Shown here in pieces: positions 26,012-35,636 of a stretch of DNA of 64,000 nt. Both the position numbers and the translations under genes were made by a program. Source of the stretch: Filimonas zeae (lineage in GTDB: Bacteria; Bacteroidota; Bacteroidia; Chitinophagales; Chitinophagaceae); contig NZ_BMIB01000006.1 in NCBI RefSeq assembly GCF_014641615.1, positions 62,001 through 126,000 of the forward strand, read 5' to 3'. The number at the start of each line of letters is the position of its first letter. Position 1 is the stretch's first letter. Below the pieces are notes generated by a model. It was given only the letters and a program-made list of their open reading frames with translations, had not been told where the DNA came from and did no database searches.

Positions 26012-26575
26012 ATGAAACACCTGTACCTGCTGGCTGCCTTATGTGCAGCCGGCCTTGCCTGTGGCACCAAACATTATCAGCAATCGCAATACCCTTTTCA
26101 TAATCCGGCGTTTACGATGGATACACTGCACGGGCTTAAAACCAATGGCGTGTATGTACTTCGCAGCATACAATCTGGTGATAGTATACGCCAGGCTACC
26201 GTGCACCAGTTTTACCGTTTCTATGCCACCGGGCAAAGCAATCTTACGCTGGATAACCAGCACAGCATTACTACACCTGCCGGTTATGTAAACGCCGTAC
26301 GTAAAGATGCTGCCTATACCGGCCACGGCACCCTGTTTGAAGGCTATTACCGCCAGCAGGGCGGGCGCATGGTAATACAGGAGGTAACAATGCCTTTGCG
26401 GCAGTTCAATTACAGGTATGGCTACACCAACCAGGATAGCCTGGTACTGGTGCGTTCTACTATTAAGGGGAAGGGACGTTTTACAGAAGACTACTTTCAC
26501 AGCAACTATAAAGAAGTATACCTGTTTATGCCCTTACCTGCGCTGGCAACAGACAGTTACCGTCCGCACTGGTAA
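26012..26575 (+). CDS. hypothetical lipoprotein (187 aa)
   Basis: A 187-residue protein with a lipoprotein signal (LLAALCAAGLAC, Cys about residue 17 followed by Gly). The mature part is polar and beta-rich (TNGVYVLRSIQSGDSIRQATVHQFYRFYATGQSNL) and looks like one compact domain. No family recognised. It begins 4 bp after tag and ends at a hairpin shared with the convergent surface-protein operon. Confidence 0.65.
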   Translation: MKHLYLLAALCAAGLACGTKHYQQSQYPFHNPAFTMDTLHGLKTNGVYVLRSIQSGDSIRQATVHQFYRFYATGQSNLTLDNQHSITTPAGYVNAVRKDAAYTGHGTLFEGYYRQQGGRMVIQEVTMPLRQFNYRYGYTNQDSLVLVRSTIKGKGRFTEDYFHSNYKEVYLFMPLPALATDSYRPHW

Positions 26576-26579
26576 GTTT

Positions 26580-26617
26580 GTTGCGAAGCATGCCGGGGTT
26601 CACGGCATACCCGCAAC
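26580..26617. terminator. hairpin between convergent genes
   Basis: GTTGC (26580-26584) pairs with GCAAC (26613-26617) and ATGCCG (26590-26595) with CGGCAT (26603-26608), a two-part stem with a 7-nt loop. No good T-run on either side, so termination is plausible but unproven. Confidence 0.45.
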
Positions 26618-26623
26618 ACCTGT

Positions 26624-28621
26624 CTACTCATATACCACATAAGCGGTATTACTCGTTGCCAGCTGGCTGGCTTTCACATTATCGGATTGCAGATAATAGT
26701 AATAGGTGTTTCCTTTTTTTACACCGGCATCTTTAAACCGTAAATCGTTTACACGTACTGTGGCTATCTTTTCCGGTTCGCCCCCTTTGGCATAGCGGTA
26801 TACCCCCAGCTGGCTTACGCGGGTATCTGTTACCTGCTCCCAGGTAAGCAGTACAGCGGCATCTTCCACAGTGGCAGCCACATCCGGCGGCAACAGTTGG
26901 CTGGCAGGCATATTCAGCACTTCTGTTATGGCTTGTGCGCTGGTATGGCCGTCATCATCGGCACACTCCATCGCATATATATAGCCTGTACCTTCTTCTA
27001 CTGTGGTATCGGTAAAAGCGGTAAAGGCAGCAGGATAACGGGTGGCTACGGGGCGAAAGTCCTGTACCCCATCCCCTTTGCGGTAAATATTGTAGAAAGA
27101 CAGGTTGGTGTTCAGCAATTTCATATCGTACCACAGCAGGCGGGCAGATTTGTTAGAGAGCAACACTTTTACATCGCGTGGCGTAGGTAAAATAACCGTG
27201 TTGCCTGCCTGTATTCCGGTTACATAAGCAGGTACAGAATGCTGGCTTACCTTGTTACTGAGGTTTTCGCTGGCTACGCTATATACATACAACAACGATG
27301 GCTGCAATGTACGGGATGAGTCTATAAAGGTATTGATAGAATCAGCCACAGGAAGCAGTGTACTGATGCGCTCAAAATTTTCAGCATCTCCTGTTTTACG
27401 GTACACATAGTAACCGCTTACAACACCGGTATCAGGTGGGTTTTCCCAGGTAACCTGAATACCAGCGGGTGTACGTACTGCCTGTACAAATCGGGCGGGC
27501 GCATCGTTCAGCGTGTCCTGTAACAGACCAAAGGTTTTTACACTGCGGGCGCTGTTACGGCCCATCTTGTCTGTCATTTGCAGGTAGTAATAGTATTTTC
27601 TGCCCGGTACAATTCTAAAGTCAGCAAACAGGGTATCTTCCGGTGTAGCAATGCCTACCTCTTCATATCCTTCATCAAACGATAAGCTGCGCATAATATG
27701 TACGCTGCCTATATAGTCCTGATCCGGCAACAGAAAGCGTACCTCTATTGCTTTCTTCGCTATGTTTTCATCGGCCCGTACATACTGCGGGGTAAGCAGT
27801 TGCTGCGGATTCATACAGGTGGCAGGAACGGTATCAGATACTATATTACCTCCCCCGCCAAACAGGTTTACAGGGGTAATATAATAGCGGTACATTTCGC
27901 TGAACAGTACTTTGGTATCATGTACTATATATACGGTGGTATCGCCACGCTGCTGTGCACCGGCAAATACATCTATGCGCTCAAAAGCAGTATCGTTGCC
28001 GGAGGCGCGGTATACCAGAAATTTATCTGAGGGTATAATGCCGGTGCTATACCACTGCAACAGAATGGCATCACGCTCTGTCTGCCTTTGCAGCAGGCGC
28101 GGAGCAGGTGCCTGTATTACTGCCGGGTAGCTTACCCAGTTACCGGTACGCCTGTTTGCCTCCGCTTCTGCCTCGCCCTGTTTCTGCACACGGTACTGAT
28201 AGGTTTTACCTGCTACTACAGAAGTATCGGCCAGTACAATACCAAAGGCCATCTGGCCGGGTATATAACTTACTTCGTTTAACAGCGAATCGAAGGTTTG
28301 GTAAAGCTGCCATCTACGCCAGGCTTCACCGGCATCAAAGCGCATATCATACTCCGGAAACAACTGGCGGGCCTCTTCATATCGGTCCATTACATCTGCT
28401 GCATTGCTGATAGCGGTGTAGGTGCGCACAGTTGTCCACATTTCACTGCCACCATGTTCACGCCTTTGCAGCAGCAGATTTGTTTTCAGCGTATCGGGCA
28501 GCAGGCTGCTGTATACAAACACAGCACCTTTACCGGCAAAAGAGTTATCATCGTTCTGTTGTGCAGCTGCATCAAAGGTGGCAGCAAGCAATATCAGTAT
28601 ACATATATATCGGATACACAT
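26624..28621 (-). CDS. exported fibronectin type III-like repeat protein (665 aa)
   Basis: A 665-residue exported protein (signal CILILLAATFDAAAQ) built of about five fibronectin type III-like modules. The returning pattern is ...VQVTWENPPDTGVVSGYYVYRKTGD... and TYYYYLQS(D/M)... at intervals of roughly 90-110 residues (e.g. near 270, 370, 465 and 570). FnIII modules are extracellular spacers or binders. It is the last gene of a three-gene operon and starts 3 bp after the giant surface gene, so it very likely works with that protein. No T9SS sorting tail or lipobox is seen. Function unknown. Confidence 0.8.
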   Translation of the reverse strand: MCIRYICILILLAATFDAAAQQNDDNSFAGKGAVFVYSSLLPDTLKTNLLLQRREHGGSEMWTTVRTYTAISNAADVMDRYEEARQLFPEYDMRFDAGEAWRRWQLYQTFDSLLNEVSYIPGQMAFGIVLADTSVVAGKTYQYRVQKQGEAEAEANRRTGNWVSYPAVIQAPAPRLLQRQTERDAILLQWYSTGIIPSDKFLVYRASGNDTAFERIDVFAGAQQRGDTTVYIVHDTKVLFSEMYRYYITPVNLFGGGGNIVSDTVPATCMNPQQLLTPQYVRADENIAKKAIEVRFLLPDQDYIGSVHIMRSLSFDEGYEEVGIATPEDTLFADFRIVPGRKYYYYLQMTDKMGRNSARSVKTFGLLQDTLNDAPARFVQAVRTPAGIQVTWENPPDTGVVSGYYVYRKTGDAENFERISTLLPVADSINTFIDSSRTLQPSLLYVYSVASENLSNKVSQHSVPAYVTGIQAGNTVILPTPRDVKVLLSNKSARLLWYDMKLLNTNLSFYNIYRKGDGVQDFRPVATRYPAAFTAFTDTTVEEGTGYIYAMECADDDGHTSAQAITEVLNMPASQLLPPDVAATVEDAAVLLTWEQVTDTRVSQLGVYRYAKGGEPEKIATVRVNDLRFKDAGVKKGNTYYYYLQSDNVKASQLATSNTAYVVYE

Positions 28622-28624
28622 AAG

Positions 28625-31600
28625 TTATAAGTTAGGAACAGGAATGGTAGCACTATATGGCTTATCTAACAGGTTTACGTAAATAACAGCCTGGTCTGGC
28701 GTTACTGCACCTTTATTTTTGGTAATGGTAATACCACCAGATACCGACATGGTTTTTCCAATACCTTTTTTATGGCAACCGGGTGGCACGGTAACACCCC
28801 ACACTTTTACCGAGTTACAGCTGGAGTTACAAACCCCTGCGCCTACATAGGCAGATCCGCCCAGCTGCGCACCCATTTCTACATTCACGTCAATCTTACT
28901 ATCGGTAAGCAGCGCTACAGGGTTGGTAACATATTGGGTAGCACCTTTCAAAGCAGGCAGTTCCAGATGCAGGTTACCCTGGGCATTTATCTCTGCCGCC
29001 AGCGATACGCCCGCACAGGCTATGCCTATACTGGCACCTCCGTTTACATTTACGTAAGCACCTACCTTTAAACCTCCATCCACAATAGGGGCAGTTTCAT
29101 CAAAGTTCAACCCGGCATAGGCATTACCATATATGCCATATCCCACGTGCACATTGGCCACACCAATATCTATATCCAACGTGGGTAATGGCAGCTTCAG
29201 ATCTACTGCGGCTACAAACAGGGCTCCTTTAATAGCAGAGAATTTAGAACTGAAATCATTAGGTAGTATACCATTGTGAAATACCGGCTGAATAATCTGT
29301 AGTTTCTGCGGGGTGATAGAAGTACTTCCCAGACAGAAGGCGGCACCTGCCCCATTCAATGGCAAAGGCACAATTTTCAGTTTGTTAATACTTACAGAGC
29401 CCAGCATGTACCATTCACCACCACCCAGCTGCATTTCTACCGCTGCATCAAAATCAGCAGCAGGCGTTTTCATATCCGTAAGCTGTAAAGAACCTACTAC
29501 GGCTTTCTTATCAAAATCGTAGGTAAGGTTAAACGCACTGTTGGGCAGATAAGGGAAAGGCATATTCTTTACCCCCAGTTCTGTTTTGTTTGCAACCAGA
29601 TCGCCTTTTACCTCAAAGCCCATATGGGTAGGTTTGTCCTCCGCCATACCTTCGGCCAGCACATCGCCTTCAAACTTAAAGTTGAGCCAGGTTTGCCCTA
29701 TCAGCGACATCATGCCTGTAATTCGCTTCATCTGCTGACTGCCTCCCAGCGATATCACATCTTTACGCGTGGTATCTACCACTATGCGGGTATAGTTATT
29801 CTTTTTGGAAAATATTACATTCAGCGCGTAGGGCGAATTACTTACTTTATCGCGCAGCACACCTTTCAGCTGTAACATACCCCCGGTAAATATCTGGTCT
29901 GCCGTAGAAAACTCGGTACGTATGCCGTTGGTGGTAAGCCGCAGGCCCGCAATGGGCGAATGCTTATGAATCAGCTTACCGGCACTGTCAGTATAATTAA
30001 GGCTGTAAGGCGCACTTTCCGTTCCGGTAAAGCCCGGAATAGAGAAGCTTAAAGCACCATTCACTTTCAGGAAGTCTTTACCATTTTCCACCTCAAAAGG
30101 CACAAAGCCGGCAAAGCCATTGAGTGTAACCGAAGGATGGTTTTGTTTAAGAATGATACGCGATTCACCACCCTTGCTGTAAAGTGATATGTTCATAATG
30201 TGCAGCTTATCGCTGGCAGCCATATCATGTAAGCCCGTTAATTGCGTAAGTGCGTCATTAGCGTTCTTAGGCAGCAGCGAAAGAGACCAGCAACCATACT
30301 TTTTATCGTACAGTGTGCCATATTGTGCTGCTTTATCATAACCAAAAGACACCATGGTTTGCGATTGTACAATATTTAGCTTGTACACCCCGGCTATAGC
30401 AATCTTATCCAGTTTTAAGTCGCCAAAGCCGATGGACGTTTCGCCTATCACCAATCCTTTTGCAGGTACTGTAATAGAGCCTGCTTCAATATCGCCATCC
30501 AGCTCCAGTGCACCGTTGTTTATGCTCCACTTTTTGCTTTTAATATTCCAGTCATCCAGCGGAATAGTAATATCGCTGTTACCCTCCACAGGCGCCATTG
30601 CCTGGCTTGTTACCTTCACCTCCCCAATGCCCAGTTTAATATCCGGGGTGGTTACGTTTTCCAGCCGGGTATGTATGGTAGAAAACAAGTGCAGCCCATC
30701 TTTATCTACATAGCTTTTAGCATACGTATCTGTTTTGTAAATTTTGTTAAGGCAGTACCGCAGCGTACCTTCTTTGTTTTTAAAGCTGTAATAACCGGTA
30801 ATGCTGCCAGCCATATCTGCATGCGACACAAATACCGGTATTGAGTTTTCTACCGGTACGTTTATCAGAAAGTCGGAAGATTTAGGGTCTACCAGTTTAG
30901 TCATACCCATACCACCGCCGGCCTGTTCAGCACTGGCCAACGCATTCAGCGATACGGAGCCCTGCCATTGTACGTTAGCCGCTACGCTACCGCTCTTCAT
31001 GGTAACGGTACCGGTTACTATACCCTTGTCGGTACTTTTGTTATAAGAAGTAATCTTAACCCCGGCCTGGTATCCTTTCAGGCGGGCATCATACATACCA
31101 AACAGCTTCACAGGCACATCGTCATTATCCACTTCTACTTCCCCGCTTGCAGTGGCCAAAGGCATGCTGCCTTTATTTCTGGTTTTAGACAGTTTGATTT
31201 TTGAAAAATGGAGATAGGTTTCTTTACCATTAAATGCTTTATTGGCTGGTACACTGATGCGGCCGGTAAGGTAGCTGGTAATACCATTGGTTACAAACCC
31301 TTCCACTTCCAGCGGAAAGCCATATAACTGTGTAAGATCAAAATCTTTATTTTCCGTAAGGGTAAAGTCAATCTGTTTTACCCCCACCACCTGTAAGTTT
31401 TGCGAACTGTTGCCATGCGCACCGGCAGCCCAGTTGTTGTTGCCGCTTAAATTATTACTATAGTTGCCGGTAGCAGAATAGTTGCCTTGCCCAATATTAA
31501 CATTAGCAGTGGTTCCACCACCTGAGCCGGAACTGGTGGGCGTGCTGGTATTATCCAGCTTTACTGCCTGGCCCTGGCCTATTACATTAGAGCCGGGCTT

Positions 31601-34600
31601 CACGGCCATTACAGTAACAGTGGCATTGTTCTGCGGTGCTCCATCCAGTTTGTAATTACCGGAAGCATCAGTGTATACCGCGGGCAGGTTACCCAGTTCT
31701 TTTATATACACTTTCGCATCCTTCAACGGCTGCCCGTTCAGCACTACCTTACCTTGTATGGTAACAGCCGGCTCCAGGTACACCATCAGGTCTTTAGGAA
31801 TATCATCATTGGAGTTGTTATTTACCCAAAGCGTTTTGGTGGCATATCCGGCACTGGTAATCTGTACGCGGTAAGATGATTGTGCAGAAACAAAAGAAAA
31901 TTCCTTACAATGATCTTTCTTTAACAGCACCGGATAAATAGCCGGGTTTACCGCGTCTGCTACATCCATAATAGTAACTGTGCCAGGTAATCCTTTTTTA
32001 GTTTTAGCATCAAGCAGGCATACGCTGATGCGGTTGCGGCGTGAATACAACTCAAAGTCGGGCAATGTTTGCGAAGGCCCCGATACCTGCTGGGTTTTAT
32101 CGGCCGGAGCCTTTACCTTATGCTGAAAGGTTTGGGTGCGGTAATGCACATTATCATCTGGTATTACGGTAAAAGTAACATTGCCATAAGGTGTGGTAAG
32201 GTCTACCCCGGTGGTAAACAGTGTTGTTTTTTTAGTAGTGAAATTGTAGTTATACAGCACCTTCTGTTCTGCCCAGCTAAACTGATCGCCCACTACAATA
32301 TTAGCAGCAACCGGCTCACCCGTTTCTGCATCTTTTACGGTAGTATGCACTATCTGCGGCGGAAGCAGAAAACCTTTAACCGTTTCTTTTACACCTGCAA
32401 CCATAGGTTTGCCTGCATTTATCACCTCATAGTTACTTACAAAACCATCTTTAAAAAAGGCCAGCAGCTTCCATCCTTTGTATTTACCCTGCACGGTAGG
32501 ATCGCCAAAATAAAAGCGCCCATCACTACCGGTGGTCTGCGTTTCCTGTATCTGTAGTTTATTCTCAAAGCCCTTCATCCATAAAGCCATTTCTACCCCA
32601 TAGTCTTCAATAGTTTTTTCTATGCTTTCAGCAGTAAGCGAGGTGCTTACATTGTATATACGCACCTTCACACCGGGCAGCGCATTGGTGCTGGTGTTGG
32701 TTTGCGGGTATACACCGCCTTCTATAAATGGCGCCAATGGCTTAGCCTCAAACGTATTCGCATATTCTCTGGCCTTCTTACGCACGTCGGCATTGAATAC
32801 AAAGGCCGCTTTGTTATAGTAATTCGTCCACGATGCTTTCTGAAAAGTACCTATCCCTGCTTTCAATCCGTATTGGGTAGAGTAATTCTGTACAGAGGTG
32901 ATACCCGATTCGGAGTATATATAATACTGGTCATCGGCATTGTTAAAGTCTTTCGCTACCAGGTTACTGAACATAACTTTACCATCCGAACCTGCCTGCC
33001 CGTAGCCAATTACATTGTACCATGTATTATCAGCATCTTTTATCTTCTCCTGCGGCAGGTTTTTCTTTACGCCTTCATCGGCAGGCACACCCCACGACTT
33101 TGGATTTACCGAAGCTTTACGGCACAGGAATACCCGTTGACCGGCAAGTGGCTCTATTAAACCATTATTGGCATTTTTACCGGATATAATAGCAGTATAG
33201 CTATAGTCTTTTACCTGCGCCACCAGCTCACCTAAGTTATAGGTATTGCCCGCCTGCAAACGGAAAGCATTGTCAGGACTACCATAATAAGGATTGTTTA
33301 CTGTAATAATCTGATCAAGCCCCAGCAACAAAGCATTACCCGTTGAATAATCATTATAGTTAAGCATACCAGCATTCAACTCAAAGTATCCACTGCTGCT
33401 GGTGGTAGTAGTGGCATATACCCGATTGTGGCCATACTTATTTTCATAATCGTATAGCTTACTGCCCTTGTCGTTCTGCCAAAGCACAGATTGAAAGCTC
33501 ACCTTTACATTGGCCAGCGGTGTAAGGTTACCACCCTTAAACTGGTATTTCATTACCCCTTTTACTTTTATAGATACATAAGCAGGCTTCATGCTCACTT
33601 TCTGCGGGGTGTTGTTTACTACATAAATAGGCCGGTATTCCGCAACATTGGCGTAAGGCTGAAAACCAAACTCCTGCGGCGTAAAATAAACCGATGAGCC
33701 TTTGTACTCAGCGTAGATATAATAGTTTTCGTTACTACCCAGGTTGTTAACAAGGTTATAGAACTCTGCATTTGCCTGGAAGTTGTTAGGATTGGTAAGG
33801 CTGGATATCTGGTGCGTAATAACGGTGCGTTTGGCTACGATATAATATTTACTTCCTTGCAGAAAGGCTGGCTTTATATCGGACTGTGAGGCAAACCCTA
33901 CCTGACCGCTGTTATCCCCCTCTGTAGCAGGTACCCTTTTGGTATAAGAAGATTGTGTTGGCAGCGGGGTTCCTTTACGCAGAATGTATACATCCACCAT
34001 GTTATCCGCCTTGTTTTCTACACTCACCTGCTGGCTTTTACCCTGGTCTGTAGAAAACTCTTTATTCCGGTTAATGTTTACCTGCAATACGTAATTATCT
34101 ATAAACACTTTAGAAAAACCGAGGTTTACAAAAGATCCGTTTTCATCATCTGGCGCGTAAGCATACACAAAGGGATCGGTGTAGTGTTTGTTTTTAACGT
34201 TTACATAGTAACAATAGATCATGGCAGTGCCATCAGAAAATGCATCTGATATATAACACCTTTTAAAAGTAGTTGTATTAAAAGCGTAACCGCCGGAATT
34301 ATCGGTAGTAGTAGTAGCAATTACCTCACCCAGTCCGTTGGATGAAAGGCCTGCCGGCTGAATGCCGGGCATAAGCATAGGCGCACCTGAAACAGGCACA
34401 CTGTCTATTTGCAAAAAGGTTAGCCGGGCCGAATCTCTGCCCGAATAATTTATTGTAACACCGGTGGGCAGGCTCATGTTTTTCAGCGCCTCGCGGCTTA
34501 CCGTTTGTGTCACCACTTTCTTCTGAATATTCATTTTCACCTTACAAAGGCCATAACACAATTGCAGCTGCTCATTTGCTAATGGTATGGAATCAGTTTT

Positions 34601-35599
34601 GATGCCCTTGAAAGAAGCAGGTAGTGTACCATTGTTACTGCGATACCTGTAATGCAACACACCGCTGACAGATACGGCATTGCCCTTTGCCACACGTGCC
34701 GGTTCGGGCGCAGCTCTTTCATCCCGCGCTCTTGCCAGCAACTCTGTACGGCCATACTTAAATACTGCCGCTGCACTTATGCCTTCGTTTTTAAAATTGG
34801 TTTTACCCGTAGGGTCAGAAGCTACTACGCGCCAGGCGTAATAGCTACCTTTTTTCAGGGCCAGATTGCCTACGTTGTACACATAAGAAGTGGTTCTTAG
34901 TTTTTGTGACAAAAGTGGAAACGTAGCACTGATAAGTACCTGATTAGGATTGGCGTTACGCGCAGGCATCTCCTGTATCTGCAAGGTGTACTCCGTTCCG
35001 GGCGGCACTGCGCCGGGGTTCATCCAGCTAAAGATTACGGTTTGAGGGGTAGCTGCATTTACACTATCGCCCGGCAGCGGACTAACCAGTACCGGAGGCT
35101 CGGGGTAGGTAATGGCCAGCAGGGCGCAACCGGTGGGCGCACCGGCAGATAGTGGCCGGCCTGAGTTATAATCCAGTGCCTGCACACAAAGGTTGTAATT
35201 GCCTTCGGGCAAACGCAGCGTACGGGCCAGCGTATTTCTGTCAATACCCGTTACATCAAAATTGTTGAGATCAAATATTTCGCTCAGGGCTGTTCCATTC
35301 AATTGGCGAATCTGCCGGGGTGCCAGCGTAATCATCTGCGACGAAACAAAGCCTGGCCTGGAACGGATAGCCACACCATTATCGCCTACCGCAGAGCCCG
35401 CCAGCCTAACCTGAAGTGTTCCGGTAGTAGTGTTCTGCAACGTGAGAAATATTTTATTGGCATCCCGCGAGGTATAGTTGGAGAGATAGGGGGAATAGGG
35501 CGGTGTTACGCCGATAGTAACATTTACCTGCGCAACCGGCTGCTGTAATATACCCAGCAGGCATAACAGCAATGCAATGATGTATTTAGTGTATCCCAT
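28625..35599 (-). CDS. giant exported repeat protein (2324 aa), TANFOR-like N-terminus
   Basis: A 2324-residue exported protein with signal peptide (IIALLLCLLGILQQPVAQ). The N-terminal 250 residues (VTIGVTPPYSPYLSNYTSRDANKIFLTLQNTTTG...; then FnIII-like PPVLVSPLPGDSVNAATPQTVIFSWMNP) resemble what I remember of the TANFOR class of large Bacteroidota surface proteins; that assignment is tentative. The middle has several carboxypeptidase-regulatory/Ig-like modules (for instance IQGKVVLNGQPLKDAKVYIKE). The C-terminal third is beta-rich and Gly-rich, with a short Cys cluster (CNSSC...PPGC). No catalytic motif. Second gene of the operon, between an outer-membrane barrel and an FnIII protein; probably the displayed or structural element of a surface apparatus. 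Confidence 0.82.
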   Translation of the reverse strand: MGYTKYIIALLLCLLGILQQPVAQVNVTIGVTPPYSPYLSNYTSRDANKIFLTLQNTTTGTLQVRLAGSAVGDNGVAIRSRPGFVSSQMITLAPRQIRQLNGTALSEIFDLNNFDVTGIDRNTLARTLRLPEGNYNLCVQALDYNSGRPLSAGAPTGCALLAITYPEPPVLVSPLPGDSVNAATPQTVIFSWMNPGAVPPGTEYTLQIQEMPARNANPNQVLISATFPLLSQKLRTTSYVYNVGNLALKKGSYYAWRVVASDPTGKTNFKNEGISAAAVFKYGRTELLARARDERAAPEPARVAKGNAVSVSGVLHYRYRSNNGTLPASFKGIKTDSIPLANEQLQLCYGLCKVKMNIQKKVVTQTVSREALKNMSLPTGVTINYSGRDSARLTFLQIDSVPVSGAPMLMPGIQPAGLSSNGLGEVIATTTTDNSGGYAFNTTTFKRCYISDAFSDGTAMIYCYYVNVKNKHYTDPFVYAYAPDDENGSFVNLGFSKVFIDNYVLQVNINRNKEFSTDQGKSQQVSVENKADNMVDVYILRKGTPLPTQSSYTKRVPATEGDNSGQVGFASQSDIKPAFLQGSKYYIVAKRTVITHQISSLTNPNNFQANAEFYNLVNNLGSNENYYIYAEYKGSSVYFTPQEFGFQPYANVAEYRPIYVVNNTPQKVSMKPAYVSIKVKGVMKYQFKGGNLTPLANVKVSFQSVLWQNDKGSKLYDYENKYGHNRVYATTTTSSSGYFELNAGMLNYNDYSTGNALLLGLDQIITVNNPYYGSPDNAFRLQAGNTYNLGELVAQVKDYSYTAIISGKNANNGLIEPLAGQRVFLCRKASVNPKSWGVPADEGVKKNLPQEKIKDADNTWYNVIGYGQAGSDGKVMFSNLVAKDFNNADDQYYIYSESGITSVQNYSTQYGLKAGIGTFQKASWTNYYNKAAFVFNADVRKKAREYANTFEAKPLAPFIEGGVYPQTNTSTNALPGVKVRIYNVSTSLTAESIEKTIEDYGVEMALWMKGFENKLQIQETQTTGSDGRFYFGDPTVQGKYKGWKLLAFFKDGFVSNYEVINAGKPMVAGVKETVKGFLLPPQIVHTTVKDAETGEPVAANIVVGDQFSWAEQKVLYNYNFTTKKTTLFTTGVDLTTPYGNVTFTVIPDDNVHYRTQTFQHKVKAPADKTQQVSGPSQTLPDFELYSRRNRISVCLLDAKTKKGLPGTVTIMDVADAVNPAIYPVLLKKDHCKEFSFVSAQSSYRVQITSAGYATKTLWVNNNSNDDIPKDLMVYLEPAVTIQGKVVLNGQPLKDAKVYIKELGNLPAVYTDASGNYKLDGAPQNNATVTVMAVKPGSNVIGQGQAVKLDNTSTPTSSGSGGGTTANVNIGQGNYSATGNYSNNLSGNNNWAAGAHGNSSQNLQVVGVKQIDFTLTENKDFDLTQLYGFPLEVEGFVTNGITSYLTGRISVPANKAFNGKETYLHFSKIKLSKTRNKGSMPLATASGEVEVDNDDVPVKLFGMYDARLKGYQAGVKITSYNKSTDKGIVTGTVTMKSGSVAANVQWQGSVSLNALASAEQAGGGMGMTKLVDPKSSDFLINVPVENSIPVFVSHADMAGSITGYYSFKNKEGTLRYCLNKIYKTDTYAKSYVDKDGLHLFSTIHTRLENVTTPDIKLGIGEVKVTSQAMAPVEGNSDITIPLDDWNIKSKKWSINNGALELDGDIEAGSITVPAKGLVIGETSIGFGDLKLDKIAIAGVYKLNIVQSQTMVSFGYDKAAQYGTLYDKKYGCWSLSLLPKNANDALTQLTGLHDMAASDKLHIMNISLYSKGGESRIILKQNHPSVTLNGFAGFVPFEVENGKDFLKVNGALSFSIPGFTGTESAPYSLNYTDSAGKLIHKHSPIAGLRLTTNGIRTEFSTADQIFTGGMLQLKGVLRDKVSNSPYALNVIFSKKNNYTRIVVDTTRKDVISLGGSQQMKRITGMMSLIGQTWLNFKFEGDVLAEGMAEDKPTHMGFEVKGDLVANKTELGVKNMPFPYLPNSAFNLTYDFDKKAVVGSLQLTDMKTPAADFDAAVEMQLGGGEWYMLGSVSINKLKIVPLPLNGAGAAFCLGSTSITPQKLQIIQPVFHNGILPNDFSSKFSAIKGALFVAAVDLKLPLPTLDIDIGVANVHVGYGIYGNAYAGLNFDETAPIVDGGLKVGAYVNVNGGASIGIACAGVSLAAEINAQGNLHLELPALKGATQYVTNPVALLTDSKIDVNVEMGAQLGGSAYVGAGVCNSSCNSVKVWGVTVPPGCHKKGIGKTMSVSGGITITKNKGAVTPDQAVIYVNLLDKPYSATIPVPNL

Positions 35600-35636
35600 A
35601 AACTATTGTTATAAAGAGCTGTGTGGTAACAGCCGC

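Noticed and set aside
26580..26617. Strong intrinsic terminator
   Set aside because: The hairpin is real, but there is no T-tract; kept only as a low-confidence terminator.
32069..34249. Plus-strand frames opposite the giant surface protein gene
   Set aside because: Unlikely composition, rich in Cys, Arg, His and Tyr, and no homology; the minus-strand frame has a signal peptide and domain structure.
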